Source of the DNA: Fagopyrum homotropicum
Lineage: Eukaryota > Streptophyta > Magnoliopsida > Caryophyllales > Polygonaceae
Reading direction: 5' to 3'
NCBI GenBank assembly: GCA_033239125.1
Contig: BSWB01000004.1
Location: 141,114,426 to 141,178,425, forward strand
DNA length: 64,000 nucleotides
Shown: one piece after another, positions 11,381-25,365 of the stretch
Numbering within the stretch: the first letter of the stretch is position 1
Layout of the letters: every line of letters begins with the position of its first letter
Notes under the pieces: generated by a model
The model's database searches: none
What the model was told of the DNA's origin: nothing
Seen by the model: only the letters and a program-made list of their open reading frames with translations
Made by a program: the position numbers and the translations under genes

Positions 11381-12649
11381 TTTTCCTAAACACAATCCTA
11401 AAATTAGGTTATTCTTCTCCCTGAAGTTCTTCTCTACTTGTCAAATTTTGCTCTTGTGGATTTCTCTCGTTAAAGATTTCTCTTGAAAGTTAGAAGAGGG
11501 GAATTGCCGCTCTCTCCATTCGAAAGATCAAGATAAATCAAGCTCCCTTATCTCTATGCTTTGCTTACGTTGATTTCTCTTGTTCAAATGCTGATTAGTA
11601 AATGGGTTAATTTACATTGCTAATTAATCCTCGAGCCCTTTCCCAATACCTTCACTCGTTAGGTCTGGAGGCTTTTCCTCACCCTAGGGATGGAATACCC
11701 CTCTTATCCTGAACTTTTCTCAACCTTCAAAAATAATACGGACTTCTTGGCTAATTCCAACATCAGTATTGCTGTAGAAAACATCATTGTGACTAAAAGG
11801 CCTGATGAAGACAAACAATTTAGATCTACACAAAAAACCTCAACGCCCTATTCAACTTGGCATAGTATAGCTCATATGTTATGATTTTTTATTCAGACAT
11901 GTTATTGTCATTAATTTCTAAAAGTGTAATCAGTGTTTTGTTTGTTGGTGTTGTATGACTTGTTGACATGTAGTTTACATAGATGTTTTCCACTTTTTGA
12001 ACAGGCTTTTAGAAGGCTCACATGTTATGAATTTTTTATCCTATCTTGATTTCTACCACTTTTTTGAAGGTATGTGCTTTCAAACTCTTTCTCTTTCGCT
12101 GTTTAGAATTAAGGTTGTGTTGCTTGTTGTTTGAATTCCAATGAAAGTTCTATGGCATCCATATGAATTGTATTTTTCATCTTTGGTTGTTAGTTTAAAG
12201 AATTTCACTCAAAACATCCTTCCATTTCTATGATTGTACATTTATATTGTTGAATATGTGTATATTTAATCTTTTCTATGCGTGCATATCATTCGAGCAG
12301 TTTCATCACACAAAACACCCTCTTCCTATATGAGAATTGTAATTTACCAAATTAAATAAAATCTGCAATCATTGTCTTTTTACTTGGATTTTGGTTATGA
12401 ATGGAAGAAGGTAAGGAAGATGACATATTTGTATAAGTTCGTAAAGGATCCTACTAATACTATATGAGGATGCTAAAGGGGAAGGAGTATGTTCAGCATT
12501 GTAGACGTCGTGTGTCTGATGGGAATGCCCCAGTGCCCCACTGTCTGTACATGATACCATGCCAGTAGGTGTTGATCCTCCTCAAGAGCATATCATACTT
12601 GATGAGAATATGAACTCAAAATATTATTCATATTATGAAATTGGATGTT

Positions 12650-12905
12650 TTAAAGTAAGTGTATGGTCTATCAGTCATTCGTCTATATGTTAGAACATCC
12701 AACTATACTCATTTGTACCGCTTATAATTTGCTTTCTCTAGCCTAGTCAAGACAACAAGTTGGTTGCATGTGCAGAGGATACAAAAGAAGATGAGATTAA
12801 TATTGTGTACATAGTATAAGCATATCACATGATTCCTTAAACTAAGTGTATGGTCTGTCAGTCATTCTTCTATAATTTGCTTTCTCTAGCCTAGATAATA
12901 AATCA
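12650..12905. repeat. Imperfect tandem duplication inside the CACTA element
   Basis: The block TAAGTGTATGGTCTnTCAGTCATTC followed by AATTTGCTTTCTCTAGCCTAG occurs at 12656-12754 and again at about 12842-12896, the second copy being shortened internally. Confidence 0.7.
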
Positions 12906-13914
12906 TCACATAGTATAAGCAGATCACATAAAACCTTAAACTAAAGAAGTCTAAATAATATCATCGGTTTTGCTATAACTTTATGGAAGGGGGATAAACA
13001 CTAAGAACATGAAAACACTACTACTTTACAGATTAATCGTTAAAATTTATCACAATCCTTTTCTACAAAGCATGGGATTACATATTGCATCACCGAACAT
13101 GAACCATCTTCATAGTCTAGCCTTATACAAACATGGGATTACGCATTTTTTAAGGTTAACATTTTCCACCATGCTTAATAGATTAGTTAAAATATAAATC
13201 TAGAGATGATTTATCCTCATACTCATTGAGTTACTTAAAATCTTTCTTTTTTCCCCCTAAAACTCCAAATATAATTAGACAGAGAAAAGGAGTGTGATAC
13301 GTTTTGAACAAGCTCGGTAACAAGTTTAATTAGTGTTTCGCATAAGTCTATTTAACAACTTTAAACAATTTTTTTTTCCTTTGATGCTTTTTTTTTCTTC
13401 GGTTCATACTACTCATAGAAAAAGAGTATCTTTTGCATCAATAAGAAAGAGAAAAAAAAATGACCAAATGAAAAGGACGCGCTTTGTTCATTTGTTCACA
13501 TCTTTTTGGTTTTCACTGTGGGATCATTTTAGTTCTAACCAGCCTGTAGTCATTACCAGGACCGGTTTTAATGGTGCATGGGTGAATTTTAACTAGACTG
13601 TGGGCTCATTTTAGTTCAAGTCCACAATTTTCTGTATATATTGACCAAAATCAATTGCTATATGAGTTGTTTAGTCTTTTTGGTTTATGATCTTGTCTGC
13701 TTTGCTAACTTGCTTTGTTCACAGATTTCTCTAGATTTGTTAAAGCTTTATTGGTAATTCAATTTCAATGTCTGTTTGCGAGCAATTGGTTTTGGTCGGT
13801 TTAGTTCGTGCAGTGCTGTATTATTCCAATTTCTATTTTTTTTTTATTGTGTGGTATTAGTAATCTCTTTTCTTTGTGCATGCATATTTTTTATGATTTG
13901 GTACTATAATGCCC

Positions 13915-14275
13915 AATTTATTGATAATCTTTTTAATTTAAATATCTATTAGTGAATCCTTTACTAAAATGTCAATATTCTTTCTTTATTCTACTTCTTT
14001 CTTAATTCTACTAGTAAATTCTACTTCTTTCTTAATGCTACTTTTTTCTTAATTCTACTAAAATGCCCATTTTATTAATTGCACTTCTTTCTTAATTCTA
14101 CTTCTTTCTTTATTTCTTAATTCTACTAAAATGCCCAATTTATTGATAAACTGTTTTTGTGACTTTGAAACAAAAGCACATTTTACTTTTCTGTGTTCAA
14201 TATTCTTTCTTGATTCTACTTCTTTCTTATTTAAACTAGTGAAACCTTTACTAGAATGCACAATTTATTGATAAT
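13915..14275. repeat. Low-complexity TTCTACTTCTTTCTTAA repeats inside the CACTA element
   Basis: A TTCTACTTCTTTCTTAATTC motif and an AAAATGCCCAATTTATTGAT motif recur several times in mixed order. The pattern looks like slippage-prone minisatellite DNA. No gene is supported here. Confidence 0.7.
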
Positions 14276-15192
14276 CTCCTTTAATTTGAAAATCTATTAA
14301 TGAATTTTGGTTTCATGTTTACTATTTAGTAAATACACACTTTTTAAAATATTAAGTTCATGTTTGATTATAGATAGTGCTTTTCAAACTGCATTTTCTT
14401 TGGTAGAAATGTTTAAATCTTGCCTCCCAATTTGAATATTCACACTTTGAATCTTCTTGTAACTGTTGCTGCATATATGGTTACAAATTGCACTTTATTA
14501 GCCAAAAATGTTTAACTAATATCTAGTAGTATTCTTCAACCGCATTGAACGGATACAATGACACGGGAGGCTGACACTGATCATCTAGATGAAGAAATCA
14601 AAGATATAAGAAGTAGTAAATGATCAAGTGATTTGGATGCAGATAATATTAAAGGTAGTGGCAACGCAAGAGGCAAGTCAGCTGCTATTTCTGGATTGTT
14701 CAAGGCCTATGGAAAGGAAGGTAAATCTGTTTGTTGGGGTGACTAGGTATGATGCTCGTTTTGTCACATCAACTATGTGCATTGCAACTTTATTACAAAG
14801 CAGTATGGCTGATTATCCTCCTATATGCTTGCTCTGTTAATTTTATATGTATATGTTTGTTCTAAGCTCTTTCTTTTAAAAGAAATTAAATAATTTTCTA
14901 TTTGCCCTAGGTTAAAGTATAAGGTCAATGGAGTAAACTATGACGAGCTTTTGTGGTGGATGTTATCCAGAAATGAGTAAAATGATGGTCTATAAATATT
15001 CATTATTTGGTTGACATTGAAGAACACAACGAGAATGTTGGGCTTTTAACTGACACATGTTGGAACTAGAAGGGTTGTACAAATATCAGTTGGGTTTATG
15101 ATCTTCTTCTCAATTCTAGGTATTGTTTGTTCAACAATGGTATTCGGTATTTATGTAGTCTGTTTCTCAAAATCTCAATAATTTGACTTACA

Positions 15193-15370
15193 GGTAAATT
15201 CGGAGCATGCACCCTTCGCGGTGCGGAATCCCTTGCTCTCTTCGTCCGGTGAGGTGATGAAGGAGAAGGTCCGATCGATGTGCATGCATTTTCAACGGGT
15301 TTATGATGACGTCATCGGAGGATCCGGTGGTGAAGGGGCGTGGGAACAACAGGAAATGAATGCTGGCCAG
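15193..15370 (+). other. Exon-like open stretch in the CACTA interior
   Basis: After a CTTACAG acceptor-like signal the frame VNSEHAPFAVRNPLLSSSGE stays open to a stop at about 15370. It is more GC-rich than its surroundings. I do not recognise the protein. It could be the last exon of a captured gene or a chance open frame. Confidence 0.25.
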
Positions 15371-15559
15371 CCCAATTAGGGGGTTAGGAAAGCAGGAAAG
15401 GAGAAGGTCCAGTGTGCAAGCATTTTAGATTAGTATTGTCAAACTATGTTCTCTTGGTAAACAATTGTTCTAAACAACTCATGTATTGTATCATTTTGAA
15501 TCTTTAAAATGAAACAATGTGGTTTTTTTCTTATGTCGTTATTGAGTTTCTATACCATT

Positions 15560-16045
15560 TATATAAAACGCTATTGTTAAGTTTTATAGCGTTTATCAAA
15601 AACGCTATTATTAAGTTTTATAGCGTTTATAAAATACTATAGATGACATTATTTACATAGCATTTGAGGAAACGCTATTAATTGGTCCACTTTTTCATAG
15701 CGCTTCATCAAACGCTATAATATGTCCATTTTTTCATAGCGTTTGCACAAGCGCTATTAATAGGTCCACTTTTCCATAGTGTTTCCTGAAACGCTATAAT
15801 AGGTCCACGTTTTCATAGTGTTTATCAAACGCTATAATAGGTCTACTTTTTCATAGCGTTTGCACAAACGCTATTATTGGTTACTTTTCCATAGCGTTTC
15901 TACAAACGCTATAATAGGTCCACTTTTTCATAGCGTTTGCACAAACGCTATGAAAAGCTGTTACCCTATTATAGCGGGCTCTGTCATAGCGTTTATAAAA
16001 ACGCTATTAATGTATATCATAGCGTTTTTCAAACGCTATGAATGC
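15560..16045. repeat. Right subterminal hairpin array of the CACTA element
   Basis: About thirteen units, each an inverted pair ATAGCGTTT-spacer-AAACGCTAT with a 3-6 base spacer, are separated by a recurring TAATAGGTCCACTTTTTC linker, giving a period of about 43 bp. Some units have point changes (for example TAGTGTTT). Each unit could form a short stem-loop. Confidence 0.85.
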
Positions 16046-16062
16046 TTCTAAATGTTGTAGTG

Positions 16063-16345
16063 TGCATTGCCTCATATTGACTTCTTCTTGACTTACGTCA
16101 GCATCCTTCGGACATGAATCAAACTCAGAAGACAAAAGATCATCAACAAGGCATCTAATACCTCCCTGTTCCTTCCACAACTGAGTAGCTCTCACAATAC
16201 AGTCAGCCTATAACATCCTCTTCAAGCCCAAACGATTTTTGGAGCAAAATTTAAACTTATATCGATGAAGGATACATCGAGGTAAAATAAGGAGGCAAAC
16301 CGACACACACACGTAAGAAGGATCAAAGATAACTCGATCAAGGGC
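16063..16345 (-). pseudogene. Reverse transcriptase copy 2, 5' fragment beyond the CACTA insertion
   Basis: On the minus strand this reads LWKEQGGIRCLVDDLLSSEF and then DADVSQEEVNMRQC. It is collinear with copy 1 at 6813-6930, where the residues following MRQC are KRKVSDGHF. In copy 2 those residues resume at 10855, so the 5.2-kb block between them is an insertion. Similarity to copy 1 extends right to about 16345 (GTTTGCCTCCTTATTTTACC is shared by both copies), and then fades. Confidence 0.8.
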
Positions 16346-16659
16346 GCTTTATAAAATCCTAGGGAAATAAAATTAAAGATTGTAGTAAATTGTATTTAAA
16401 AATTTGAAGCGGTGCACATGAGGTAAGGTATTATTATTTTGTGTTTCCTTGATACTTCCTGGGTGCATCGAAATCTAATAAAGTGATATATTAAATTCTG
16501 AATGATGACATGAACAAAATTATTGTCAAAAGTAGAAACAACCACTCCAAATCGACTATGTACGTTGAATGCCCAAAATCTTCCATACACAACAATACCC
16601 CAACACTATGATGAAAGGAATGAAAAATAGCGCATTACTGTACGTGACAATGAAATATC

Positions 16660-18889
<2,230 letters not shown>

Positions 18890-18894
18890 TATAA

Positions 18895-19026
18895 TGTATG
18901 AGATTTGTGAACCGAATAATTTTTATTTCTTGATCAGATATTGTATATATAGACAAATATAAAGTGATAAAACGATAAACTAACTAATAAGAGATAAATC
19001 TAAATATAGAGTCCAATACTCTAACG
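18895..19026 (-). repeat. TRIM 3' LTR
   Basis: It aligns with 19902-20035 over its whole length, sharing for example TAGACAAATATAAAG and the GATAAA and CAATACTC boxes. The divergence between the two LTRs is high, so the insertion is old. Confidence 0.85.
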
Positions 19027-19204
19027 TCCCCGCAAGATAGATGTGTGATTCAACAACTCTAAGTTTGAACATTAGAAATTTGAAAGTTTTTGGTTTTCGA
19101 CGCTCCTTGCATTTGAGTCTTCACCGCAAAAATTGTTGTTGGAGCGAAGATATGCAAGAAGGACTTGAAGGACCTCCCTCCCTTCAATGGTCATCGTTTT
19201 GTTG

Positions 19205-19475
19205 GTAAGTAGATTAGCGTCCTAAGTAGGTTTTGTGCTCTAGGACGTAGGTTAAATAGCGTTCTAGGGTAGATTTTGGGCCCTAGGACGCAAGCTGATT
19301 AGCGTCCTAACTAGGGTAGGTTTTGGACCCTATGATGTAGGTTAATTAGCGTTCTAGGGTAGGTTTTGGGTTCTAGGACGCAAGCTGACTAGCTTCCTAG
19401 ATATGGTAGGTTTTGGGCCCTATGATGTAGGTCGATTAACGTCCTAAGGTAAGTTTTGGGTCCTAGGGTAGGTTG
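19205..19475. repeat. Tandem repeats in the TRIM interior
   Basis: A unit of about 55 bp is repeated about five times with alternating variants. Its core is GATTAGCGTCCTAA followed by GGTAGGTTTTGGGCCCTA. The next 300 bp (19490-19800) carry a second repeat type built on a GACTTGnnGGACCTCCCTCC box. Confidence 0.8.
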
Positions 19476-19889
19476 GAGTGAAATGATGCAATGAGGAGCT
19501 TTGCTCTTTCTTTTGTTGGAACGAAATGATGCAATGAGGACTTGATGAACCCCCACCTTTCTTTGCAGATTTAGTGAGAACTTGATGGACCATCCTCCCT
19601 TCTTTGCTCCTTGGGTTATGAAAACTTGCGGGACCTCTCTCCCTTTTTTACTCCTTGGGGTTTGAGCGAGAGATACTATGATGACTTGTTGGACCTCCCC
19701 CTCTTCTTTACTCTGTGTTTTGTTGGCGATAATAACACACCAATAGGGATTGAAACAAAGAGATATTATGAGACTTGATGAACCTCCCTCCCTTCTTCGA
19801 CGGTAGAGTCGGCTCTAGGGTGCTGGTAGGTTGGTGTGATAGTCGCACCACCATGTTTATTTAGGAGGAAGTGTGTTTATGGATCGTAG

Positions 19890-19901
19890 GCTCCAATACC
19901 A
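19890..19901 (-). other. TRIM primer binding site (Met tRNA type)
   Basis: On the minus strand it reads TGGTATTGGAGC, next to the LTR end TCTACA. It differs at few positions from the usual plant initiator-Met primer site TGGTATCAGAGC. Confidence 0.8.
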
Positions 19902-20035
19902 TGTAGAGACTTGTGAGTTGAAGGCTTGTTTATTCCATTGATCAAATATTGTTTATGTAGACAAATATAAAGGGACAAAACGGTAAACTAACAAATAAAG
20001 AGATAAACTCAAATATGCGGCTCAATACTCAAACA
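19902..20035 (-). repeat. TRIM 5' LTR
   Basis: It begins TGTAGAGACTTGTG and ends CAATACTCAAACA on the plus strand. It directly abuts the primer binding site at 19890-19901, which makes it the 5' LTR on the minus strand. Confidence 0.85.
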
Positions 20036-20149
20036 TATAAATTAAAATTTTATAATTTGATGGATAAATAACTATTTATAAATTTTATATTTTCTTGGTC
20101 ATGGAGACAGAGAGACACTAGCCTCGCCTGTAAATAGATAAACTCAAAG

Positions 20150-23100
20150 AAAAAAGCTAACATGTGACAAGTCTTTAGGAATCCTCGAGCATCATTTTTC
20201 AAATAGGAAAATAAACTAGATGGAGAAGAATGTAAAACATGATAACCATAAGGAACATTAAAAGCAAGAGTAGCGAGATCATCCACGACAATGCTCGCTT
20301 CTCTGTAAGTATGATGTAACTAGCAGGATCAGTCTCTACGAAGAAAGCATTGACACCTCGACACCAGGATGAATAACGAATGTATGGTGGGAATGCCTTT
20401 TCTCACTAGATTCACCACAATTTTGAATAAATCTCGATAAAGACGCTATGCAAACCTTTCTCCCATGCAAGATGAAGTCTCATGCATAACCCTCAAAGCT
20501 CCATTATCGGGATAGTGGCCGAACCAATATTAAACAAAAAGCCTCCCAACCACTGCCCCTAGAAATCTTTTATTAAACCAACAACATACGCACTCTCCTC
20601 CCCGAAGTTGACAGCGCCGTCGGATTGAGCTTCACCCAAACACTCAGGCTACAACAACTAGATGATGTAGACCGAAGTTTTCTCCTTCTGATGTAAATTA
20701 TCTTAGCCCGAGATAAAAGAAGTAGAAAGATACTTTACCTGGTTGGTAATAAATATGGTATTTAGAGGAAAAGGAGAGGAACCCTGGAAAACGAAAGCGT
20801 TACGATACTTCCACAACCCACAACCCTACAACGAATAAGATACTCCATGAAAATCCCGCAAAATGCACTCTAGAAGAAGATAAGTTCAACCAAATCCACT
20901 ATGAATTCTGTAGCGAGAAGAAAGGGCTGACGATATCAAGCGGGATTATATAACCCCTGAAATCACAAATCACAACACAATCCCGCAGCAAATGCAACGA
21001 GGTTTTGGCGCGATTACCATAAAGATTGGATAAGGGCACTTTGAGTAATGTGTCTCCTAACTCGTTATGTATTACTCATTAGTATGCCCCACACTAGGAT
21101 TTACATGAATGTTCAAATACATTACGGTATATCCAAATGCCAAATAGCTCGAAAAACATCAAAGTCGGGGTTGTCAATGTTATGCCCGGAGAATAGCTAT
21201 CATACACCGAAGACACGATGTAAATGCATAATGCCATTGAATTCATGCTTTCATGTAACACCATCATCAACCGCAACAAGGTCTTTGAGCGTGTAGCCAA
21301 CAATCTTCATCAACGCCTGTGCAGGGAACTCATCGCTGAAACTATTCTAGTTCCAGCCAAGACAATCGACCTAGTAGTCCGACATGTAACCAGACCAACT
21401 AGATCCTCCAAAATCTAAAGTCCTGAATTCCGATAACGGATGATCCATACACCAACTGCTAAGCCAAAAGCGAGTCGAATTCCATTAAAGACAACCCATT
21501 TAATCTCTTGGACAAAACCTCTTCTTTTGCCCAAACAATGCTTCGAAGAATGGCCGAAACCCTTTCGTAAATAAAACAATCAGAAGATCTCTATAACCAT
21601 GAATAATGTACTTATTAGTGAGGATGGAGGACCACAACTTACTCTCCTTGTGCATAAACCGCCAAGCAAGTTGTCCAAAAGCTAATACTTTTGCATTCCA
21701 AGCCAATTTGATCCCGAGACCACCAAGATACAGTGAATTACATACTTCCTACAAACTCACGAGGTGCATCTCTCTCTTCCTCTCAACACCGTTCCAAATA
21801 AAGGACCGATAGATTTTATCCACATAATTGCATATGCCTACGGGCTGTTTGATAGTTCGCATAATATAGGTTGAAAATGAGCTTAATACGGATTCAACTA
21901 AGTCAACCGTCCTACAAAACTAAGTACCATACCATTCCAAGAGGCCAATATCGTCTTTGCTTTGTCCACCGAAAAAAGAGAAAACCTCCTTAGAGACACG
22001 ACTGTGCATAATGAGAAGCCTATATACTTTTTGAAATAAAAAACGATAGGAAAACTAGAATTCCTCTTAATAAAACACTTGAACGAACCTATAGCATTTG
22101 GAGAGACAAACAAATGAGATTTAGTAGAGCTCACCTTCAACCTTGAATGTGCACAAAAATCGTCTAAGCACTTCCTAATAAGAGTGACAAATAGCAATGG
22201 ATGCTTCCGCAAGCTAGACGATGTTGTCCGTAAAAAACACATGTGATATTGCCGACGCCCGCGCTTGATCCTCACCGGCTTCCACTGTCCCATGTCCACA
22301 AGCATTTGAATCGCATGACCTAGTCTTTTCAAGGCATAAAACGAATAGATAAGGAGAGATTGAGTCCCCTTGTCTCACTCCTCTAGATGATGTGAACTCA
22401 TTTAGCATTTCTCCATTCCACAAGACTCTCATCGAGGAGGAACAAATACAATAACTAATCCAGTTCCTCCATTTTCTCAATAAGGCCAGGACAACACAAG
22501 TCCCCTCAACAAACTCCCATGAGAGCCTACGATGGCTTTCTCTAAATCAATTTTCAATGCCATCCATTTACGGCCTATTTTCTTTTCCCCACTGAATGCA
22601 TAATTTCTTTTATTAAAACAACATTATCCTTGATCATTCTATCGGGGATGAATCTACTTTGGAAGGGTCCGACAACATATGGCATGATCGATTGTAACCT
22701 CCAAACTAATAGTTTAATAATTATATTAAAATCCACATTACAAAGTCCGATTGGCCCAAATTTTGACACATGATCCGGGTTTTCTCCTTTTGGATTCAAT
22801 GAGATTAGTGTCTCATCAAGCCAAACCGGCATAATAGTTGTTTCAAAAAAATTTCTGACGCAAGCAACAAGCTTTGGTACAACAGAATTCCTAACATTTT
22901 TGAAAAAAATGGCGCAATGCCTATCCTTTGCAAGAGCTAGAGCTTTCATAAGAGCCGTTTTAAAAAGATAGCTTATAATCTCCTATTCAATGAAGGGAAA
23001 AATGAGAGAATCAAGCTCAAAGGTAGATATGGTTGAAAAGTTGGAACAAAGGATACATTCACATTGCACTTTATAAGCTCTTTGGAAAATAGGTTAAAAA

Positions 23101-23805
23101 AAATCAGTGAAAATTTTCTTCATGAGAGACTTATCCGAGATCCAAACGCCATCATTATTCATGATGCAATCTACCTTGTTGGCTCTCCTACGGATTAAGG
23201 TACTCGTGGAAAAATATTCCGTAATCTAGTCTTCATCGATGATGAATTTGTCCCTAGATTTCTGAAGTCATAAAACTTCCTCCTAGTCCGGAATCATTTT
23301 TATACTCGCTCTGCAATTGAGTATGCAAATACAATAAACCTTTTGATAATTTTTTTTCTAGCTCAAATTAAACACTAAACATCCTTTTAATCAGTTCCGT
23401 CTTTTTCAGATCAATCCGTCCAAAAACCTCAAAGTTCCATTTCAAAAAAAATTTCTTTCGGCACAGCCGAGGCTCGTTGAAAATCATTGTCACTAGTCTC
23501 AAACCAAGAAGTACTTACCACCTTCTTAAAGTCGGATTGAAGCAACCACGCCGCTTCAAACCTAAAAGGGCGTCTAGATTTATCCACTCTCCTGGTCGGA
23601 TGAAACTTTAGTAAAAGGGGATTATGGTATGAAGAAAGAACGGGTAAATGTCTAACCGAAGCTTCAGCCCACAAGCTCTACGCATCACTACTCATAAAAA
23701 CTCAATCTAGGCGCTTCGATTGTCTCATTGCCACCTTCATACCTCTGCTCCATGTCAATGTAGGCCCACTAAAACCCATATCAACCAACTCCATATGGGA
23801 ATCAC
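20150..23805 (-). pseudogene. LINE (L1 clade) ORF2: endonuclease end, RT, zinc-binding region and RNase H, degraded
   Basis: Reading leftward on the minus strand: the end of the endonuclease (VDMGFSGPTLTWSRG, 23780), the linker RPFRFEAAWLLQSDFKKVV (23560), RT block LDETLISLNPKGENPDHVSK (22810), an FQSRFIP box (22660), RGVRQGDSISPYLFVLCLE (22380), and a catalytic box that reads FTDN in place of FADD. Then come LDDFCAHSRLKVSSTKSHLF (22180), the zinc-binding region with LLRDC (20980), and a terminal RNase H domain with HTYREAS (20300) and DDLATLAF (20270). Many stops and frameshifts are present. The RT catalytic Asp pair is not intact. This domain order is typical of plant L1 elements. The copy is inactive. 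Confidence 0.85.
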
Positions 23806-23819
23806 TAACCCATTAGCGG

Positions 23820-24094
23820 AAGGTGTTGGACCGTTGGTATCACTCGAGAGATTCTTGGTCATAGATGTTTTAACAAAGTACAAACAACTTCTCCGCAAGT
23901 ATTACGGAATCAGATGTAGTATAATCAGGTATCAAATCACAGGAATTGTGTATGAACTAGATAACGTTTATAATTAATTATTTTAAGCAAAAGAAAACAT
24001 TAAACAAAAAATGATTATATACAAGGCAATGATGGATGTATATCAATGGGAGAAGGTTGATATAAGAAAAGAGGAATCCCTATTATAATGATTT

Positions 24095-24133
<39 letters not shown>

Positions 24134-25365
24134 ACGAACATTGGATAATGATGAAATTAGGTAGCCATCTAAAATCGCCTTGACCATAGACAAACCAAGA
24201 CTGTACTTTCCAACTCACGTAACTCTCAATCCAGCGGTTCAACGAGTATATGAAAGCCCATTAAGTATTTAGAAATTTGGAAAAGACCAAGAAAATTTTA
24301 CGTTTGTGGCCCTTCAGTTTAAAAAGGTTCAAAGACCGAAACTTTCTACGATGATTAGGAATTCTTGAAGTTTTGATAAACTAGAAAGCCTTTTTCAATA
24401 AATCGAATAAAACAAACTTCATTTTTGGCCCTTCGATCACTTGTTTTATATAAACCAATAAAAAAACGTCACTCATTTCAGAGGTTTTCAAAATGTTGAG
24501 TGAAACACTTGAAAAGAAACAATTTCAAAACCTTAATTCATAAAAATATATGCATACAACATACTTATAACATTATAGGGATCATCAAATCCTTAGATAA
24601 GGGAGGAAGATTAGCCAATCATGATAAAATATAAAGCAAAAACCATATATTAAACCAAGAAAGAAGAAACTTACAAGAGTTTGGTTCCTTCAGGCAACCT
24701 TCAAGATAAACTAACAATATATGACAGCTAGAATATAGAGGGAATAAAAGACTATTGTGTTCAGGAGGAATCAACGTATCTAACCCTAAGTTTGGGGGTA
24801 TTTATATAGGGTGAAAATTGGAGTTTAGGTTTACACAAAATATATAGTTTTCATAGATAAAGTCGAGATTTTGGAAGTTCTCGCTGCGACGGCAAAACGG
24901 GCAGCCAAACGGCCTAGTGAAAGTCGTATGGTAGCCGTCAGGAGGGCATCTCATACCCTTGTCATCTGCATGTGGACTAGGTTGATGGCATGGGTCATGG
25001 CATCGATATCCTAGGCCAGATGGCTAGCCAAGCGGCTAGGTTACGGCCGTATGGTGGTCGTCGGAGGCCGTCAAAAGGGTGTCTCACCGGCGCTTGCCTT
25101 CTAATCTTGAATCATTCTCTTCTTCTCCGATCTTACGTATTTTGTGTTGTAGTTCCTCAGTCATATTGATCTTCTTTTCTTCTCTGACCTCAGGAAGGAT
25201 GCAATCTTTGCATTTTTGGTGTCTTAAATGCATGAAACACATAAAATCCAAGGTAGATACCAATGAAAAAAAAGTGGATGATTTCCATATAAAATGGTAT
25301 ATATGGGATGAAATAGAGGGTATGATATGCATGAAAACATGGTATAAAAAGTTTACATTTTGACA
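23820..25365 (-). mobile_element. LTR-like insertion in the LINE endonuclease region
   Basis: The LINE endonuclease reading stops near 25,370-25,395 (DESECS) and resumes near 23,805 (VDMGFSGP). The intervening 1.5 kb is not LINE. On the minus strand it starts TGTCAAAATGTAAAC at 25365, has a CCTATATAAATACC TATA-like box near 24,805, and near 23,850 has CTCGAGTGATACC, like the 3' end of Athila/Tat-type LTRs. Upstream of the TATA box, ACGGCCGTATGG-like boxes recur (about 24,930 and 25,045). It looks like a solo LTR on the minus strand. I could not find a target duplication, and the left edge is approximate. Confidence 0.5.

Larger units (their letters stand above)
10856..16062. mobile_element. 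CACTA (En/Spm-like) DNA transposon, non-autonomous, 5,207 bp
   Basis: The element starts CACTACAAGAAAAC and ends TTGTAGTG, giving matching CACTACAA termini. It is flanked by a perfect 3-bp target duplication TGC (10853-10855 and 16063-16065), as expected for CACTA elements. Removing the element plus one TGC rejoins the two halves of the reverse transcriptase copy, base for base in line with the uninterrupted sister copy at 6917-6943. Both subterminal regions carry ATAGCGTTT/AAACGCTAT inverted units. No transposase (TNPA/TNPD-like) could be recognised inside, so it probably moved with enzyme supplied in trans. The interior looks like non-coding or captured host sequence. Confidence 0.92.
18895..20035 (-). 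mobile_element. TRIM (terminal-repeat retrotransposon in miniature), 1,141 bp
   Basis: Two direct repeats of about 132-134 bp (18895-19026 and 19902-20035) enclose an 875-bp non-coding interior. Both repeats start TGTA; the right one ends CA and the left ends in the mutated CG. A perfect 5-bp target duplication TATAA flanks the element (18890-18894 and 20036-20040). Directly inside the right repeat, GCTCCAATACCA is the complement of TGGTATTGGAGC, a near match to the initiator-Met tRNA primer site, so transcription runs on the minus strand. The purine-rich GCGGGGAC next to the left repeat fits a polypurine tract. No gag or pol is present. Confidence 0.9.

Noticed and set aside
15560..16045. 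CRISPR-like regular repeat-spacer array
   Set aside because: The units are inverted-repeat subterminal boxes of a plant CACTA element with constant linkers, not unique spacers.
10856..16062. Autonomous CACTA transposase genes
   Set aside because: No TNPD/TNPA-like frame or motif was recognised; open stretches are short and unrelated.
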